NCBI RefSeq assembly: GCF_006740045.1
Contig: NZ_AP019749.1
Location: 2,437,001-2,501,000, forward strand
Direction of reading: 5' to 3'
Source: Comamonas terrigena NBRC 13299
Lineage (GTDB): Bacteria; Pseudomonadota; Gammaproteobacteria; Burkholderiales; Burkholderiaceae_C
DNA: 64,000 bases
Part shown: piece by piece, positions 16,720 through 29,902 of the stretch
Numbering within the stretch: the first letter of the stretch is position 1
How the letters are laid out: the number at the start of each line of letters is the position of its first letter
Translations under genes and position numbers: made by a program
The notes under the pieces: generated by a model
What the model saw: the letters and a program-made list of their open reading frames with translations, nothing else
The model's database searches: none
Told to the model about the DNA's origin: nothing

Positions 16720-18570
16720 TTACTTGCGTACCGGCGGCACATCCGTGCACGAACCGTGCGCCACTTCCGCCGCCATGCCGATGGACTCGCCCAGCGTGGG
16801 GTGGGGGTGGATGGTCTTGCCGATGTCCACGGTGTCCGCGCCCATTTCGATGGCCAGCGCGATTTCACCGATCATGTCGCCCGCATGCGTGCCGACCATG
16901 CCGCCGCCCAGGATGCGGCCATGGCCGTGGGCTTCGGGAGAGTCATCAAACAGCAGCTTGGTGAAGCCTTCGTCGCGGCCATTGGCAATGGCGCGTCCGG
17001 ACGCAGCCCAGGGGAACAGGCCCTTCTTGACCTTGATACCTTGCGCCTTGGCCTGGTCTTCCGTCAGACCCACCCATGCCACTTCGGGATCGGTATAGGC
17101 CACGCTCGGGATCACGCGGGCGTTGAAGGCGCTGGATGCCAGCTCCTTGTTGCCCTGCAGTTCGCCGGCGATGACTTCGGCGGCCACATGCGCCTCGTGC
17201 ACGGCCTTGTGTGCCAGCATGGGCTGGCCCACGATGTCGCCGATCGCAAAGATGTTGGGCACATTGGTGCGCATCTGGATGTCGACGTCGATGAAGCCAC
17301 GGTCGGTCACGGCCACGCCCGCCTTGTCGGCGCTGATCTTCTTGCCGTTGGGCGTGCGGCCCACGGCTTGCAGCACCAGGTCGTAGGTCTGGGGTTCGGG
17401 CACGGTGACGCCGTCCTTGGCAGGCTCGAATGTGACCTTGATGCCTTCGGGCGTTGCTTCGGCCGCCACGGTCTTGGTGTTGACCATGATGTTGTCAAAG
17501 CGCGGCGCGTTCATCTTCTGCCAGACCTTGACCAGATCGCGGTCGGCGCCCTGCATCAGGCCGTCCATCATTTCCACCACGTCCAGGCGTGCGCCCAGCG
17601 TGCTGTAGACGGTGCCCATTTCCAGGCCGATGATGCCGCCACCCAGAATCAGCATGCGTTTCGGAACCGCCTTCAGGTCCAGCGCGCCGGTGGAGTCCAC
17701 CACGCGCTCGTCCTTGGGCATGAAGGGCAGGTGCACGGCTTGCGAGCCGGCTGCAATGATGGCGTTCTTGAACTGAACCACCTTCTTGCTGCCGGTCTTG
17801 TCCTGGCCGTCACCCGTGGTTTCTTCCACCTCGATGTGGTTGGCGCTGACAAAATTGCCATAGCCGCGCACGATGGTGACCTTGCGCATCTTGGCCATCT
17901 GGCCCAGGCCGCCGGTCAGCTTGCCGATGACCTTTTCCTTGTGACCGCGCAGCTGGTCGATGTTCACTTCCGGAGCGGCAAACTTCACGCCCGCCACTTC
18001 CAGGTGCTTGACTTCGTCCATCACGGCCGCCACGTGCAGCAGCGCCTTGGAAGGAATGCAGCCCACGTTCAGGCACACGCCGCCCAGCGTCTTGTAACGC
18101 TCGACCAGCACCACCTTCAGGCCCAGGTCGGCCGCGCGGAACGCTGCCGAATAGCCGCCAGGGCCACCGCCCAGCACGACCACATCGCAGTCCAGATCCA
18201 CCGTGCCGCCAAAGTTGGCGGCCACGGGGGCCGGTGCCGCCGCAGCGGCAGGTGCTGCCGGAGCAGGCGCTGCAGCTGCAGGGGCCGCGCTCGGTGCCGG
18301 CGCAGCCGCCGGGGCTGCAGCAGCGCCCTCGCCCGCTGCTTCCAGCGCGACGATGACCGAGCCTTCGGCGACCTTGTCGCCCACCTTGACCAGTAGCGAC
18401 TTGACCACGCCCGCGTGGCTGGATGGAATCTCCATGGAAGCCTTGTCGGACTCCACGGTGATCAGCGACTGGTCCACGGAGACGGTGTCACCGGGCTTGA
18501 CCAGCAATTCGATCACACCCACTTCGGCGAAATCGCCAATATTGGGGACCTTGATATCAATGGTTGCCAT
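16720..18570 (-). CDS. lpdA: Dihydrolipoyl dehydrogenase (E3) with N-terminal lipoyl domain
   Basis: A 616-residue flavoprotein that reoxidises dihydrolipoamide with NAD+. Residues 1-80 are a lipoyl domain with the lysine in ESDKASME. An Ala/Pro-rich flexible linker of about 40 residues follows. The E3 core starts near 128 with [15 protein letters not shown] (FAD binding). The redox-active disulfide is in [16 protein letters not shown], the NAD site in [12 protein letters not shown], and the dimer-interface His/Glu pair in [10 protein letters not shown]. The lipoyl-E3 fusion is known in Neisseria (P64K) and many Burkholderiales. It is the last gene of the aceE-aceF-lpdA operon, 14 bp after aceF, with a clear GGGAGA ribosome-binding site. 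Confidence 0.97.
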   Translation of the reverse strand: MATIDIKVPNIGDFAEVGVIELLVKPGDTVSVDQSLITVESDKASMEIPSSHAGVVKSLLVKVGDKVAEGSVIVALEAAGEGAAAAPAAAPAPSAAPAAAAPAPAAPAAAAAPAPVAANFGGTVDLDCDVVVLGGGPGGYSAAFRAADLGLKVVLVERYKTLGGVCLNVGCIPSKALLHVAAVMDEVKHLEVAGVKFAAPEVNIDQLRGHKEKVIGKLTGGLGQMAKMRKVTIVRGYGNFVSANHIEVEETTGDGQDKTGSKKVVQFKNAIIAAGSQAVHLPFMPKDERVVDSTGALDLKAVPKRMLILGGGIIGLEMGTVYSTLGARLDVVEMMDGLMQGADRDLVKVWQKMNAPRFDNIMVNTKTVAAEATPEGIKVTFEPAKDGVTVPEPQTYDLVLQAVGRTPNGKKISADKAGVAVTDRGFIDVDIQMRTNVPNIFAIGDIVGQPMLAHKAVHEAHVAAEVIAGELQGNKELASSAFNARVIPSVAYTDPEVAWVGLTEDQAKAQGIKVKKGLFPWAASGRAIANGRDEGFTKLLFDDSPEAHGHGRILGGGMVGTHAGDMIGEIALAIEMGADTVDIGKTIHPHPTLGESIGMAAEVAHGSCTDVPPVRK

Positions 18571-18584
18571 GTACCAGTCTCCCT

Positions 18585-20306
18585 TTACAGCAGGATGCGG
18601 CGGTAGTCGGCCAGCACCGCGCCCAGGTAGGCGTTGAAGCGGGCAGCAGCCGCGCCGTCGATCACGCGGTGATCGTACGACAGGCTCAGCGGCAGCATCA
18701 GGCGGGGCACAAACTGCTTGCCGTCCCACACCGGCTGGATGCTGCCCTTGGACAGACCCAGGATGGCCACTTCCGGCGCATTCACGATGGGGGTGAAGTC
18801 GGTGCCGCCAATGCCGCCCAGCGACGAGATGGAGAAGCATCCGCCTTGCATGTCGGCAGCGCCCAGCTTGCCGTCACGGGCCTTCTTGGCCAGTTCCGAC
18901 ATTTCCTGGCTGATCTGCATGATGCCCTTCTTGTCGGCATCCTTGAGCACCGGCACCACCAGGCCATTGGGCGTGTCCGCCGCAAAGCCGATGTTGTAGT
19001 ACTGCTTGTAGACCAGGGTGTCGCCGTCCAGCGAGGTGTTGAACTCGGGGAACTTCTTCAGCGCCGAGACCACGGCCTTGATCACAAAGGCCAGCATGGT
19101 CACCTTGACGTCGCTCTTGGCCTTGGCGCTTTCGGCGTTGGTGCTCACGCGGAAGGCTTCCAGCTCGGTGATGTCCGCCAGGTCGTTGTTGGTGACGTGG
19201 GGAATCATCACCCAGTTGCGGTGCAGGTTCGCGCCCGAGATCTTCTTGATGCGCGACAGATCCTTGCGTTCCACGGCACCAAACTTGGCAAAGTCCACCT
19301 TGGGCCAGGCCAGCACTTCCAGGCCGCCCACGTTGCCGCCGGACGACTTGGCCGGGGCAGCTGCCTGCTGTGCCAGCGTTTGCACGGCGCCTGCCATCAC
19401 CGACTTGGTGAAGGCCTGCACGTCGTCGGCCGTGATGCGGCCCTTGTTGCCGGAACCCTTCACCTCGGCCAGCGGCACGCCCAGTTCGCGGGCGAACTTG
19501 CGCACGGAAGGCGATGCGTACGGCAGGCTGCCGGACGGCGCCACCGTGGGGTTGTGGGCAGGCACCGCCACAGGGGCAGCGGCCACGGGGGCTGCTGCGG
19601 CGGCAGGTGCCGCCTGGGCCGGTGCTGCCGCAGCGGGTGCGGGGGCAGCAGCCGGAGCCGCCGCTGCAGAGGCCAGAGGGGCTGCAGCGCCCTGCACCGT
19701 CATCTGACCGACCACGTCGCCCACGTTCACGGTGTCGCCGATCTTCAGCGTCAGCGCGGTGATGGTGCCAGCGGCCGGCGACGGGATTTCCATCGATGCC
19801 TTGTCGGACTCCACGGTGAACAGCGATTGCTCGGCCGTCACGGTGTCGCCCACCTTGACCAGCATCTCGATCACGGCCACATCCTTGAAGTCACCGATAT
19901 CGGGGATCTGGATGGCCAGCGTGCTGGAAGCGGCGGCCGCAGCAGGGGCTGCCTGCGCGGGTGCCGGAGCCGCAGCGGCCACCGGGGCAGCAGCTGCAGC
20001 CACTGGGGCTGCGGCAGGCTGGGCCGCCGGTGCAGGCGCTGCAGCAGGGGCAGGGGCGGAAGCGGCGTCGGCCGTCTCCAGCACCACCACCACCGAGCCT
20101 TCGCTGATCTGGTCGCCCAGCTTCACCTTGACTTCCTTGACCACGCCAGCATGGCTGGAAGGGATCTCCATGGAGGCCTTGTCGCTCTCCACGGTCACCA
20201 GCGACTGCTCCACCTTGATGGTGTCGCCCACGTTGACCAGCACTTCGATCACGCCCACGCTGTCGAAGTCACCGATGTCCGGAACCTTGATTTCTGTCAT
20301 TGCCAT
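18585..20306 (-). CDS. aceF: Pyruvate dehydrogenase E2, dihydrolipoyllysine-residue acetyltransferase
   Basis: A 573-residue E2 component. There are two N-terminal lipoyl domains (lysines in two copies of [11 protein letters not shown], near residues 43 and 163), each followed by a long Ala/Pro linker. A peripheral subunit-binding domain is near 265-305 ([21 protein letters not shown]), and the catalytic core ends with the acetyltransferase motif DHRVIDG. It transfers acetyl groups from E1 to CoA and forms the core of the complex. The start at 20304-20306 follows GGAGA eight bases upstream; a second ATG two codons in is also possible. It lies 18 bp downstream of aceE. Confidence 0.97.
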   Translation of the reverse strand: MAMTEIKVPDIGDFDSVGVIEVLVNVGDTIKVEQSLVTVESDKASMEIPSSHAGVVKEVKVKLGDQISEGSVVVVLETADAASAPAPAAAPAPAAQPAAAPVAAAAAPVAAAAPAPAQAAPAAAAASSTLAIQIPDIGDFKDVAVIEMLVKVGDTVTAEQSLFTVESDKASMEIPSPAAGTITALTLKIGDTVNVGDVVGQMTVQGAAAPLASAAAAPAAAPAPAAAAPAQAAPAAAAAPVAAAPVAVPAHNPTVAPSGSLPYASPSVRKFARELGVPLAEVKGSGNKGRITADDVQAFTKSVMAGAVQTLAQQAAAPAKSSGGNVGGLEVLAWPKVDFAKFGAVERKDLSRIKKISGANLHRNWVMIPHVTNNDLADITELEAFRVSTNAESAKAKSDVKVTMLAFVIKAVVSALKKFPEFNTSLDGDTLVYKQYYNIGFAADTPNGLVVPVLKDADKKGIMQISQEMSELAKKARDGKLGAADMQGGCFSISSLGGIGGTDFTPIVNAPEVAILGLSKGSIQPVWDGKQFVPRLMLPLSLSYDHRVIDGAAAARFNAYLGAVLADYRRILL

Positions 20307-20324
20307 TGTCTGTCTCCGGTCGTT

Positions 20325-23042
<2,718 letters not shown>

Positions 23043-23340
23043 GGTTGTCTCCTGGTCAATGGGCTACAGGGTCATTCGGGGCCTCAGAAGTCCGGTGGCG
23101 GGCTGGAGGGCTTCCGATGCAGGCGTTGTCAGAACAGCAACATCCTCGCACCAGGCACACAGCGCCCACAGGCCTTTGCGGCTTGTTAGCGGGGCGAGTG
23201 TCGCATATTTTTTTCATATTTCAAATGGTGCTTTTTGATTTCTTAATGTGAAAAAATGCTGCAATTGCACATCCCTACGCTTCCCTCTGAAACCCGCGAC
23301 GAGCACCGGGGATGTCCTAGGATTCACCTACACTTTAGTC

Positions 23341-25926
23341 ATGCATTCGCACCCCGATCCGTCCGCATCCGGCCCTGACTCGATTTCTCCGGGTTTCTAC
23401 GAATCCGCCCCCCCCGTGCAATGGTGGCGGACTTGGTGGCGCAGCCTTTCGCCCACGCGCCAAGACCGTTTGGCGGCGCTGGCGCCCATGGCGGCCGTGG
23501 CACTGTTCCTGGCTGCAATCCTGGTGGCTTTCTGGTATTTGCGCGCAGAAGAAGTCGACCGCGAGCAGGAAGCCCTGCGCCGCGACGTGGAATACGCCCA
23601 GCAACGCCTGCGCCTGCGCCTGCTCGAGCGCCAGGAACAGATCATGCGGCTGGCACGCGATGCGGCCAATGCGGAAATCGGCCCGGCCGAATTCGGCAAC
23701 CGCACCGAGGTACTGATCACCCAGTACCCCGAGCTGCAGTCCATCAGCTGGGCCACCATGGAGGGGCAGATCCTGGCCACCCATGCCGCCCCCACCGTCT
23801 CCAGCGAACAGCTGCGCCAGGTTGGCGAAGTGCTGCGCACCGGCGAGACGGCGGACGCCTTCCGTGCCGTGAAGATGCAGCTGCAGCCGGTCTATCTGCA
23901 GCCGCACAAAGAGGCCGGCGAGGTCAGCGCGCCCATGCTGCAGTTGCAGGTGCCACTCAACAGCTCGGGCGAATTCGGCGGCGTGATCCTGGCCGAGTAT
24001 TCGGTGGACAGCCTGCTGCGCTACGGCATTCCCACCGAGGTGCTGGCCCGTTATGCACTGAGCCTGCGCGATGACCGCGGCCAGGTCCTGGCCGGAACGC
24101 CGCTGGTGGCGCCGGCGCCGCCCGCGCAGCGGATGGGCATGCGCCCCCAGGCCAACCAGTATGAAGTGGCCGTGGGGCCGGTCGGAACCTCGCTGGTGCT
24201 GCATGCCCAGGCCTACCGGGCCTCGCTGGGCATGGTGGGCAGCGCCCTGTTCTGGCTGGCGGGCACGCTCAGCGTGATGACGGCCTGGCTGCTGCTGGCC
24301 ACCTGGCGCCACACGCGCCGGCGCATGCGCACCCAGGAAGCCTTGGTGGCCGAAACCAATTTCCGCCGCGCCATGGAAAACTCGGTGCTGACCGGCATGC
24401 GCGCGCTGGATCTGCACGGACGCATCACCTATGTGAATGCCGCCTTCTGCCAGATGACAGGCTGGAGCGAACAGGAGCTGGTGGGCCAGATGCCCCCCTA
24501 CCCCTACTGGCCCGACACCGATTACGACACGCTGCGCGCCAAGCTGCACGATGAACTGGCGGGCAAGACCATCCACGGCGGCTTCCAGGTGCGGGTACGC
24601 CGCAAGAACGGCAGCCAGTTCGATGCACGCCTGTATGTCTCGCCGCTGATCGACGCCCATGGCCAGCACACGGGGTGGATGTCGTCCATGACCGACATCA
24701 CCGAGCCCAACCGCATCCGCGACCAGCTGGCCGCCTCGCACGAGCGCTTCACCGTGGTGCTGGAAGCGCTGGACGCCTCGGTTTCCGTGGCCCCTCTGGG
24801 CAGCACCGAGGTGCTGTTTGCCAACAAGCTCTACCGCCAATGGTTCGGCTCCGACGCCGAAGGCCACCTGCGCCTGGTGGAACAGGCCGGCGTGCCCAGC
24901 GCCCGCGCCCACCAGCAAAGCAATATGGACGACGAGGACGGTCTGATGGGTCTGCCCACCGAGGAGCTGACCAGCTCGGTGGCCGGCAACGCCGAAATCT
25001 TTGTGCCCGAACTGGGCAAATGGCTGGAAGTGCGCTCGCGTTACCTCAGCTGGGTGGACGGCCGCCTGGCCCAGATGGTGATCGCCTCCGACATCACACC
25101 CCGCCGCCTGGCCGAAGAACAGAACGCCCGCCAGGCCGAGCGCGCCCAGTCCGTGAGCCGCCTGATCACCATGGGCGAGATGGCCTCCAGCGTCGCGCAC
25201 GAGCTGAACCAGCCGCTGACCGCCATCAGCAACTACAGCAGCGGCATGCTCACCCGCCTGGCCAATGGTTCGCTGACCGAAGACCAGATGAAGTTCGCGC
25301 TGGAGAAAACCGCCCACCAGGCGCAGCGCGCGGGCCAGATCATCCAGCGCATCCGCTCCTTCGTGAAACGCAGCGAGCCCAACCGCGCCCAGGCCAACGT
25401 CAACGACATGGTCGAGGAATCCGTGGAGCTGGCCAACATCGAACTGCGCCGCCGCAACGTGAGCCTGACCCACCACGTCGCAGCCCGCCTGCCGGCGGTG
25501 ATGGCTGACCGTATCCTGATCGAGCAGGTGCTGGTGAACCTGATGAAGAACGGGGCCGAATCCATCGACCTGTCCGACCGTCCGTCCGGAAAGCGCAGCG
25601 TCGAATTGCAGGTGCGTCCGACCATGCAGGACGGCAAGGAAGGCGTGGAATTTGCCGTGACCGACAGCGGCAAGGGACTTCCGCCCGAAGTGCTTGATCG
25701 CTTGTTCGAAGCCTTCTTCACCACCAAGCAGGAAGGCATGGGCATGGGCCTGAATCTATGCCGCAGCATTGTGGAGTCCCATCACGGCCGGATGCGTGCG
25801 GAGAACCTCTACAATGGTTCAGAGGTCGTCGGCTGCCGGTTTTCATTCTGGCTCCCGCTGGCGTCCCCCAAGGACAGTGAGACATCCCCTCAGGCAAACA
25901 ATCCAAATCCAAGGACACCTGTATGA
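23341..25926 (+). CDS. PAS-domain sensor histidine kinase
   Basis: An 861-residue membrane kinase. A first membrane helix (about 46-66), a periplasmic region of about 230 residues and a second helix (about 297-318) frame the sensor. PAS domains follow: one at about 345-465 (AMENSVLTGMRALDLHGRIT, later GWMSSMTDITE) and a more divergent one up to about 600. The phospho-acceptor is His620 in SSVAHELNQPL. The ATPase part has an N-box NLMKNGAESI, G1 DSGKGLPPE, and G2 GMGMGLNLCRSIV. The start at 23341 is chosen over an ATG at 23248; no good ribosome-binding site is seen for either. Its stop overlaps the regulator start by 4 bases (ATGA). Divergence from aceE hints at, but does not prove, control of the pdh operon. 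Confidence 0.88.
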   Translation: MHSHPDPSASGPDSISPGFYESAPPVQWWRTWWRSLSPTRQDRLAALAPMAAVALFLAAILVAFWYLRAEEVDREQEALRRDVEYAQQRLRLRLLERQEQIMRLARDAANAEIGPAEFGNRTEVLITQYPELQSISWATMEGQILATHAAPTVSSEQLRQVGEVLRTGETADAFRAVKMQLQPVYLQPHKEAGEVSAPMLQLQVPLNSSGEFGGVILAEYSVDSLLRYGIPTEVLARYALSLRDDRGQVLAGTPLVAPAPPAQRMGMRPQANQYEVAVGPVGTSLVLHAQAYRASLGMVGSALFWLAGTLSVMTAWLLLATWRHTRRRMRTQEALVAETNFRRAMENSVLTGMRALDLHGRITYVNAAFCQMTGWSEQELVGQMPPYPYWPDTDYDTLRAKLHDELAGKTIHGGFQVRVRRKNGSQFDARLYVSPLIDAHGQHTGWMSSMTDITEPNRIRDQLAASHERFTVVLEALDASVSVAPLGSTEVLFANKLYRQWFGSDAEGHLRLVEQAGVPSARAHQQSNMDDEDGLMGLPTEELTSSVAGNAEIFVPELGKWLEVRSRYLSWVDGRLAQMVIASDITPRRLAEEQNARQAERAQSVSRLITMGEMASSVAHELNQPLTAISNYSSGMLTRLANGSLTEDQMKFALEKTAHQAQRAGQIIQRIRSFVKRSEPNRAQANVNDMVEESVELANIELRRRNVSLTHHVAARLPAVMADRILIEQVLVNLMKNGAESIDLSDRPSGKRSVELQVRPTMQDGKEGVEFAVTDSGKGLPPEVLDRLFEAFFTTKQEGMGMGLNLCRSIVESHHGRMRAENLYNGSEVVGCRFSFWLPLASPKDSETSPQANNPNPRTPV

Positions 25927-26561
25927 ACATGACCCCGAAAAAAGGCACCGTGTATGTAGTCGACGACGACGAGGCCGTCCGCGACTCGCTGCAATGGCTT
26001 CTCGAGGGCAAAGATTACAGAGTGCGCTGCTTTGAATCGGCCGAAGCCTTTCTGGCCCGCTACGACCCGCGCGAAGTCGCGTGCCTGATCGTCGACATCC
26101 GCATGAACGGCATGACCGGTCTGGAACTGCAGGACCGCCTGCTCGAACGCAAGTCCCCCCTGCCCATCGTCTTCATCACCGGCCACGGCGACGTGCCCAT
26201 GGCCGTCAACACCATGAAGAAGGGTGCACTGGACTTCATCCAGAAGCCTTTCAACGAAGACGAACTGCTGGGCACCGTGGAGCGCATGCTGGACCATGCC
26301 CGCGAAGCCTTTGCCGACCACCAGCAGGCCGCCAGCCGCGACGCGTTGCTGTCCAAGCTCACCGGCCGCGAAGCCCTGGTGCTCGAGCGCATCGTCGCCG
26401 GCCGCCTGAACAAGCAGATCGCCGACGACCTGGGCATCAGCATCAAGACGGTGGAAGCCCACCGCGCCAACATCATGGAAAAGCTCAACGCCAACACCGT
26501 GGCCGATCTGCTGAAGATTGCACTTGGCCCTACCAGTGCAACCCCCAAGGTCTCGGCGTAA
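25923..26561 (+). CDS. FixJ/NarL-type response regulator
   Basis: A 212-residue two-domain regulator. The receiver has the acidic pocket DDDE near residues 14-17, phospho-acceptor Asp58 in LIVDIRM, the switch Thr in VFITGHGDVPMA and the Lys in FIQKPFNEDEL. The LuxR-type output domain spans about 140-200 (LTGREALVLERIVAGRLNKQ, then IADDLGISIKTVEAHR). It is translationally coupled to the PAS kinase through an ATGA overlap, so the two form a cognate pair. A terminator follows. Confidence 0.93.
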   Translation: MNMTPKKGTVYVVDDDEAVRDSLQWLLEGKDYRVRCFESAEAFLARYDPREVACLIVDIRMNGMTGLELQDRLLERKSPLPIVFITGHGDVPMAVNTMKKGALDFIQKPFNEDELLGTVERMLDHAREAFADHQQAASRDALLSKLTGREALVLERIVAGRLNKQIADDLGISIKTVEAHRANIMEKLNANTVADLLKIALGPTSATPKVSA

Positions 26562-26580
26562 AGTAATTCCTTCACCCGCA

Positions 26581-26621
26581 GCTGCCAGCGCTTGTGCACC
26601 AAGCCCTGGCAGCATTTTTTA
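26581..26621 (+). terminator. Intrinsic terminator of the two-component operon
   Basis: Outer arms GCTGCCAG / CTGGCAGC enclose inner arms GCTTG / CAAGC with one mismatch and a 5-base loop, followed by ATTTTTTATT. It separates the response regulator gene from folD; the hairpin's end is only 14-20 bases from the folD start, so it could also lie in a folD leader. Confidence 0.85.
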
Positions 26622-26634
26622 TTGAAGACAAGCA

Positions 26635-27492
26635 ATGACAGCCCAACTCATCGACGGAAACGCCCTCTCCCGCCAACTGCGCACCGAAGTCGCAGCGCGT
26701 GCGGCCACGCTCAAGGCCCAAGGCACCACGCCCGGTCTGGCCGTGGTGCTGGTGGGTGACAACCCGGCGTCCCAGGTCTATGTCCGCAACAAGGTCAAGG
26801 CCTGCGAAGAGGCGGGCTTTCATTCCGTGCTGGAAAAGTACGACGCTTCCATGACCGAAGCCGAGCTGCTGGCCCGCGTCGAAGCGCTGAACAACGACCC
26901 CAGCATCCACGGCATCCTGGTGCAGTTGCCCCTGCCCAAGCACATCGACGACCACAAGGTCATCGAAACCATCTCCCCCGCCAAGGACGTGGACGGTTTC
27001 CACGTGGCCAGCGCCGGCGCGCTGATGGTCGGTGAAGTCGGCTTCAAGGCCTGCACCCCCTACGGCTGCATGAAGATGCTGGAATCCATCGGTATGAAGG
27101 ACCTGCGCGGCAAGCACGCCGTGGTGATCGGCCGCTCCAACATCGTGGGCAAGCCCATGGCCATGATGCTGCTGGCCGCCAACGCCACCGTCACCATCAC
27201 CCACAGCGGCACCGCCGACCTGGGCGCCATGACGCGCCAGGCCGATGTGGTGGTGGCCGCCGTGGGCAAGCGCAACGTGCTGACGGCCGACATGGTCAAG
27301 CCCGGCGCCGTGGTGATCGACGTGGGCATGAACCGCAATGACGAAGGCAAGCTCTGCGGCGACGTGGACTTCGATGGCGTCAAGGAAGTGGCCGGTTTCA
27401 TTACCCCCGTCCCCGGAGGTGTCGGCCCGATGACGATTACCATGTTGCTGGTCAACACCATGGAAGCGGCCGAACGCAGCGCTGCCCGGTAA
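26635..27492 (+). CDS. folD: Bifunctional methylenetetrahydrofolate dehydrogenase / methenyltetrahydrofolate cyclohydrolase
   Basis: A 285-residue cytosolic one-carbon enzyme interconverting 5,10-methylene-, methenyl- and 10-formyl-tetrahydrofolate with NADP. The substrate site has Tyr and the catalytic Lys in [17 protein letters not shown] (about 45-60), and [12 protein letters not shown] follows. The nucleotide-binding loop is [18 protein letters not shown] (about 164-180), and the C-terminus has [16 protein letters not shown]. Length is normal. It stands as a single gene between two terminators. Confidence 0.97.
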   Translation: MTAQLIDGNALSRQLRTEVAARAATLKAQGTTPGLAVVLVGDNPASQVYVRNKVKACEEAGFHSVLEKYDASMTEAELLARVEALNNDPSIHGILVQLPLPKHIDDHKVIETISPAKDVDGFHVASAGALMVGEVGFKACTPYGCMKMLESIGMKDLRGKHAVVIGRSNIVGKPMAMMLLAANATVTITHSGTADLGAMTRQADVVVAAVGKRNVLTADMVKPGAVVIDVGMNRNDEGKLCGDVDFDGVKEVAGFITPVPGGVGPMTITMLLVNTMEAAERSAAR

Positions 27493-27513
27493 GCTGCCCG
27501 ATGCACCTGGCCC

Positions 27514-27549
27514 AAGCCCCTGCCCACCCTGTGTCGCAGGGGCTTTTTG
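27514..27549 (+). terminator. Intrinsic terminator of folD
   Basis: Arms AAGCCCCTG and CAGGGGCTT pair around a 14-base loop and run into TTTTT. It lies 22 bp after the folD stop. Confidence 0.85.
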
Positions 27550-27606
27550 CTGGTGGGAACTTCGGTATGAAAACAGGCTCTTAATTCGCTACAGTGCTGC
27601 ACAAGC

Positions 27607-27625
27607 AGCTATCACCAAGATAGCT
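27607..27625. promoter_or_regulatory. Inverted repeat in the oligopeptidase promoter region
   Basis: AGCTATC-N5-GATAGCT is a perfect 7-bp inverted repeat, 35 bp upstream of the oligopeptidase start. It could be an operator or a small 5'-leader hairpin; no partner is known. Confidence 0.35.
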
Positions 27626-27660
27626 ACCCTACACCTTGAAACATTGCCAGTTGGCACAAA

Positions 27661-29718
27661 ATGCAAGCCATGACCAACGCCCTGCTTGAATCTTCCGGAT
27701 TGCCGCGGTTTGACCGCATCACGCCCGCCGATGTCGGCCCCGCCATCGACACCCTGATGCAGCAGGCCGATGCCGCACTGGAAACCGTCACCGCGCCGGA
27801 CTTTCCCGCCGAGTGGAACGCCATCGCCAAGGTACTGGACGTGGCCACCGAAAAGCTGGGCATGTCCTGGGGGGCGGTCAGCCACCTCTCCAGCGTCGCT
27901 GACAGCCCCGAGCTGCGCGCCGCCTACAACGAGGCCCTGCCCAAGATCACCGAGTTCTGGACCCGCCTGGGCGCGGACGAACGCCTGTACGCCAAGTACA
28001 AGGCCATCGACACCGCCACGCTGAACGCCGAGCAGAAGAAGGCCCACGCCAACGCGCTGCGCGGCTTTGTGCTGTCGGGTGCCGAGCTGCAGGGCGCCGC
28101 CCGCGAACGCTTTGCCAAGATCCAGGAACGCGCGGCCGAACTGGGCCAGAAGTTCAGCGAGAACACGCTCGACGCCACCGACACCTGGGCCTACTACGCC
28201 ACCGAAGCCGAACTCGACGGCGTGCCCGCCGACGTGGTGCAGGCCGCCCGCGCTGCCGCCCAGGCCGAGGGCAAGGACGGCTACAAGCTCACGCTGAAGA
28301 TGCCCTGCTACCTGCCGGTGATGCAGTTTGCCAAGAGCAGCGCGCTGCGCGAGAAGGTCTACCGCGCCTACGTGACCCGTGCCTCCGAGCAGGCCGAAGG
28401 CGAAGCCGTGAAGTTCGACAATACGGCCATCATCAAGGAAATCCTGGCCCTGCGCCTGGAAGAAGCTCGGCTGCTGGGCTACCAGAACTTTGCCGAAGTC
28501 TCGCTGGTGCCCAAGATGGCCCAGTCGCCCCAGCAGGTGATCGGCTTCCTGCGCGACCTGGCCCACCGCGCCCGCCCGTTTGCCGAAAAGGACGTGTCCG
28601 ACCTGCGTGCCTTCGCCAAGGACGAGCTGGGCATTGCCGACCCCCAGCCCTGGGACTGGACCTTCATCTCCGAAAAGCTCAAGGAAGCGCGCTACGCCTT
28701 CAGCGAGCAGGAAGTCAAACAGTACTTCACGGCCCCCAAGGTGCTGGCCGGCCTGTTCAAGATCATCGAGTCGCTGTTCGACGTCTCCATCCGCCGCGAT
28801 GAAGCCGCCGTCTGGAACCCCGCCGTACAGTTCTACCGCCTGGAGCGCGCCGGCAAGGTGGTGGGCCAGTTCTACCTGGACCAACCCGCCCGCGCCGGCA
28901 AGCGCGGCGGCGCCTGGATGGACGATGTGCGCAGCCGCTGGCTGCGCCCCGACACCGGCACCCTGCAGACGCCCGTGGCCCACATGGTCTGCAACTTCGC
29001 CGACGGCGTGGACGGCAAACCCGCCCTGCTCACGCACGATGACGTGATCACCCTGTTCCATGAATCCGGCCACGCGCTGCACCACATGCTCACCCAGGTG
29101 AACGAGAAGGACGTCTCGGGCATCAACGGCGTGGAATGGGATGCCGTGGAGCTGCCCAGCCAGTTCATGGAAAACTTCTGCTGGGAATGGGAAGTGCTGC
29201 GCCACATGACCGCCCATGTGGACACCGGCGAGCCCCTGCCCCGCGCCCTGTACGACAAGATGATTGCCGCCAAGAACTTCCAGGCCGGCATGGGCACGCT
29301 GCGCCAGATCGAGTTCTCGCTGTTCGACATGCTGCTGCACGCCGAGCACGCGCCCGACGCCGACTACTACGCCCTGCTCCAGCAGGTGCGCGACGAAGTG
29401 GCCGTGCTGCCCACCACGTCCTACAACCGCGGCACCAACACCTTCAGCCACATCTTTGCCGGCGGCTATGCGGCGGGTTACTACAGCTACAAGTGGGCCG
29501 AAGTGCTGAGCGCCGACGCCTATGCCGCCTTCGAGGAAACCCAGGGCGCCGACGGCACGGCCAGCCAGACCACCGCGCAGAAGTACCTGCACAACATCCT
29601 GGAGATGGGTGGCAGCCGCAGCGCCATGGACAACTTCAAGGGCTTCCGTGGCCGCGAACCGCAGCTCGACGCCCTGCTGCGCCATCAGGGCATGGCCGAA
29701 GTCGCCACGACGGCCTGA
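27661..29718 (+). CDS. prlC: M3 family oligopeptidase A
   Basis: A 685-residue cytosolic zinc metallopeptidase that degrades short peptides, including signal-peptide remnants. The zinc-binding LFHESGHALHHML places HESGH at about 467-471, with the third ligand in NGVEWDAVELPSQFMENF about 25 residues later. The N-terminal helical region and the C-terminal block YKWAEVLSADAYAAFEE are typical of oligopeptidase A rather than Dcp. Length is normal (about 680). ATGs at 27661 and 27670 are both possible. It is a single gene between folD and sodC. Confidence 0.94.
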   Translation: MQAMTNALLESSGLPRFDRITPADVGPAIDTLMQQADAALETVTAPDFPAEWNAIAKVLDVATEKLGMSWGAVSHLSSVADSPELRAAYNEALPKITEFWTRLGADERLYAKYKAIDTATLNAEQKKAHANALRGFVLSGAELQGAARERFAKIQERAAELGQKFSENTLDATDTWAYYATEAELDGVPADVVQAARAAAQAEGKDGYKLTLKMPCYLPVMQFAKSSALREKVYRAYVTRASEQAEGEAVKFDNTAIIKEILALRLEEARLLGYQNFAEVSLVPKMAQSPQQVIGFLRDLAHRARPFAEKDVSDLRAFAKDELGIADPQPWDWTFISEKLKEARYAFSEQEVKQYFTAPKVLAGLFKIIESLFDVSIRRDEAAVWNPAVQFYRLERAGKVVGQFYLDQPARAGKRGGAWMDDVRSRWLRPDTGTLQTPVAHMVCNFADGVDGKPALLTHDDVITLFHESGHALHHMLTQVNEKDVSGINGVEWDAVELPSQFMENFCWEWEVLRHMTAHVDTGEPLPRALYDKMIAAKNFQAGMGTLRQIEFSLFDMLLHAEHAPDADYYALLQQVRDEVAVLPTTSYNRGTNTFSHIFAGGYAAGYYSYKWAEVLSADAYAAFEETQGADGTASQTTAQKYLHNILEMGGSRSAMDNFKGFRGREPQLDALLRHQGMAEVATTA

Positions 29719-29739
29719 CCCTCCGGCACTCCGCCACCA

Positions 29740-29773
29740 GGGCGTGCTCCCCAGCCGGGAGCGCGCCCTTTTT
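29740..29773 (+). terminator. Intrinsic terminator of oligopeptidase A gene
   Basis: GGGCGTGCTCCC pairs with GGGAGCGCGCCC (one G-U wobble) and is followed by TTTTT, 21 bp past the stop codon. Confidence 0.8.
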
Positions 29774-29872
29774 CATGGGCTGCGCAGTAGACATGCTCGT
29801 GCACCATGGCGCCGACCGGACCCGGCCCTGACTGGGCTGGGCCGTCCCACAGCCTGCACGCCGACCGCCGCC

Positions 29873-29902
29873 GTCCACGTCCACGTCCACGTCCACGTCC
29901 AC
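29873..29902. repeat. Short tandem repeat, five GTCCAC hexamers
   Basis: Five exact copies of GTCCAC stand in the intergenic region upstream of sodC. The array is out of any plausible gene. Such hexamer arrays are prone to slippage and copy-number change between strains. Confidence 0.85.

Noticed and set aside
23329-23340. TACACT directly before the kinase ATG, suggesting a leaderless start
   Set aside because: No -35 hexamer at a proper distance was found, so a promoter ending at the ATG is unsupported.
27651-27668. TGGCAC resembling a sigma-54 -24 element before the oligopeptidase gene
   Set aside because: The matching TTGCW element at -12 is absent; the bases after the spacer are GCAAG, and the site overlaps the start codon.
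29873-29902. CRISPR-like repeat array
   Set aside because: The five units are contiguous 6-mers without spacers and no cas gene exists in the window.
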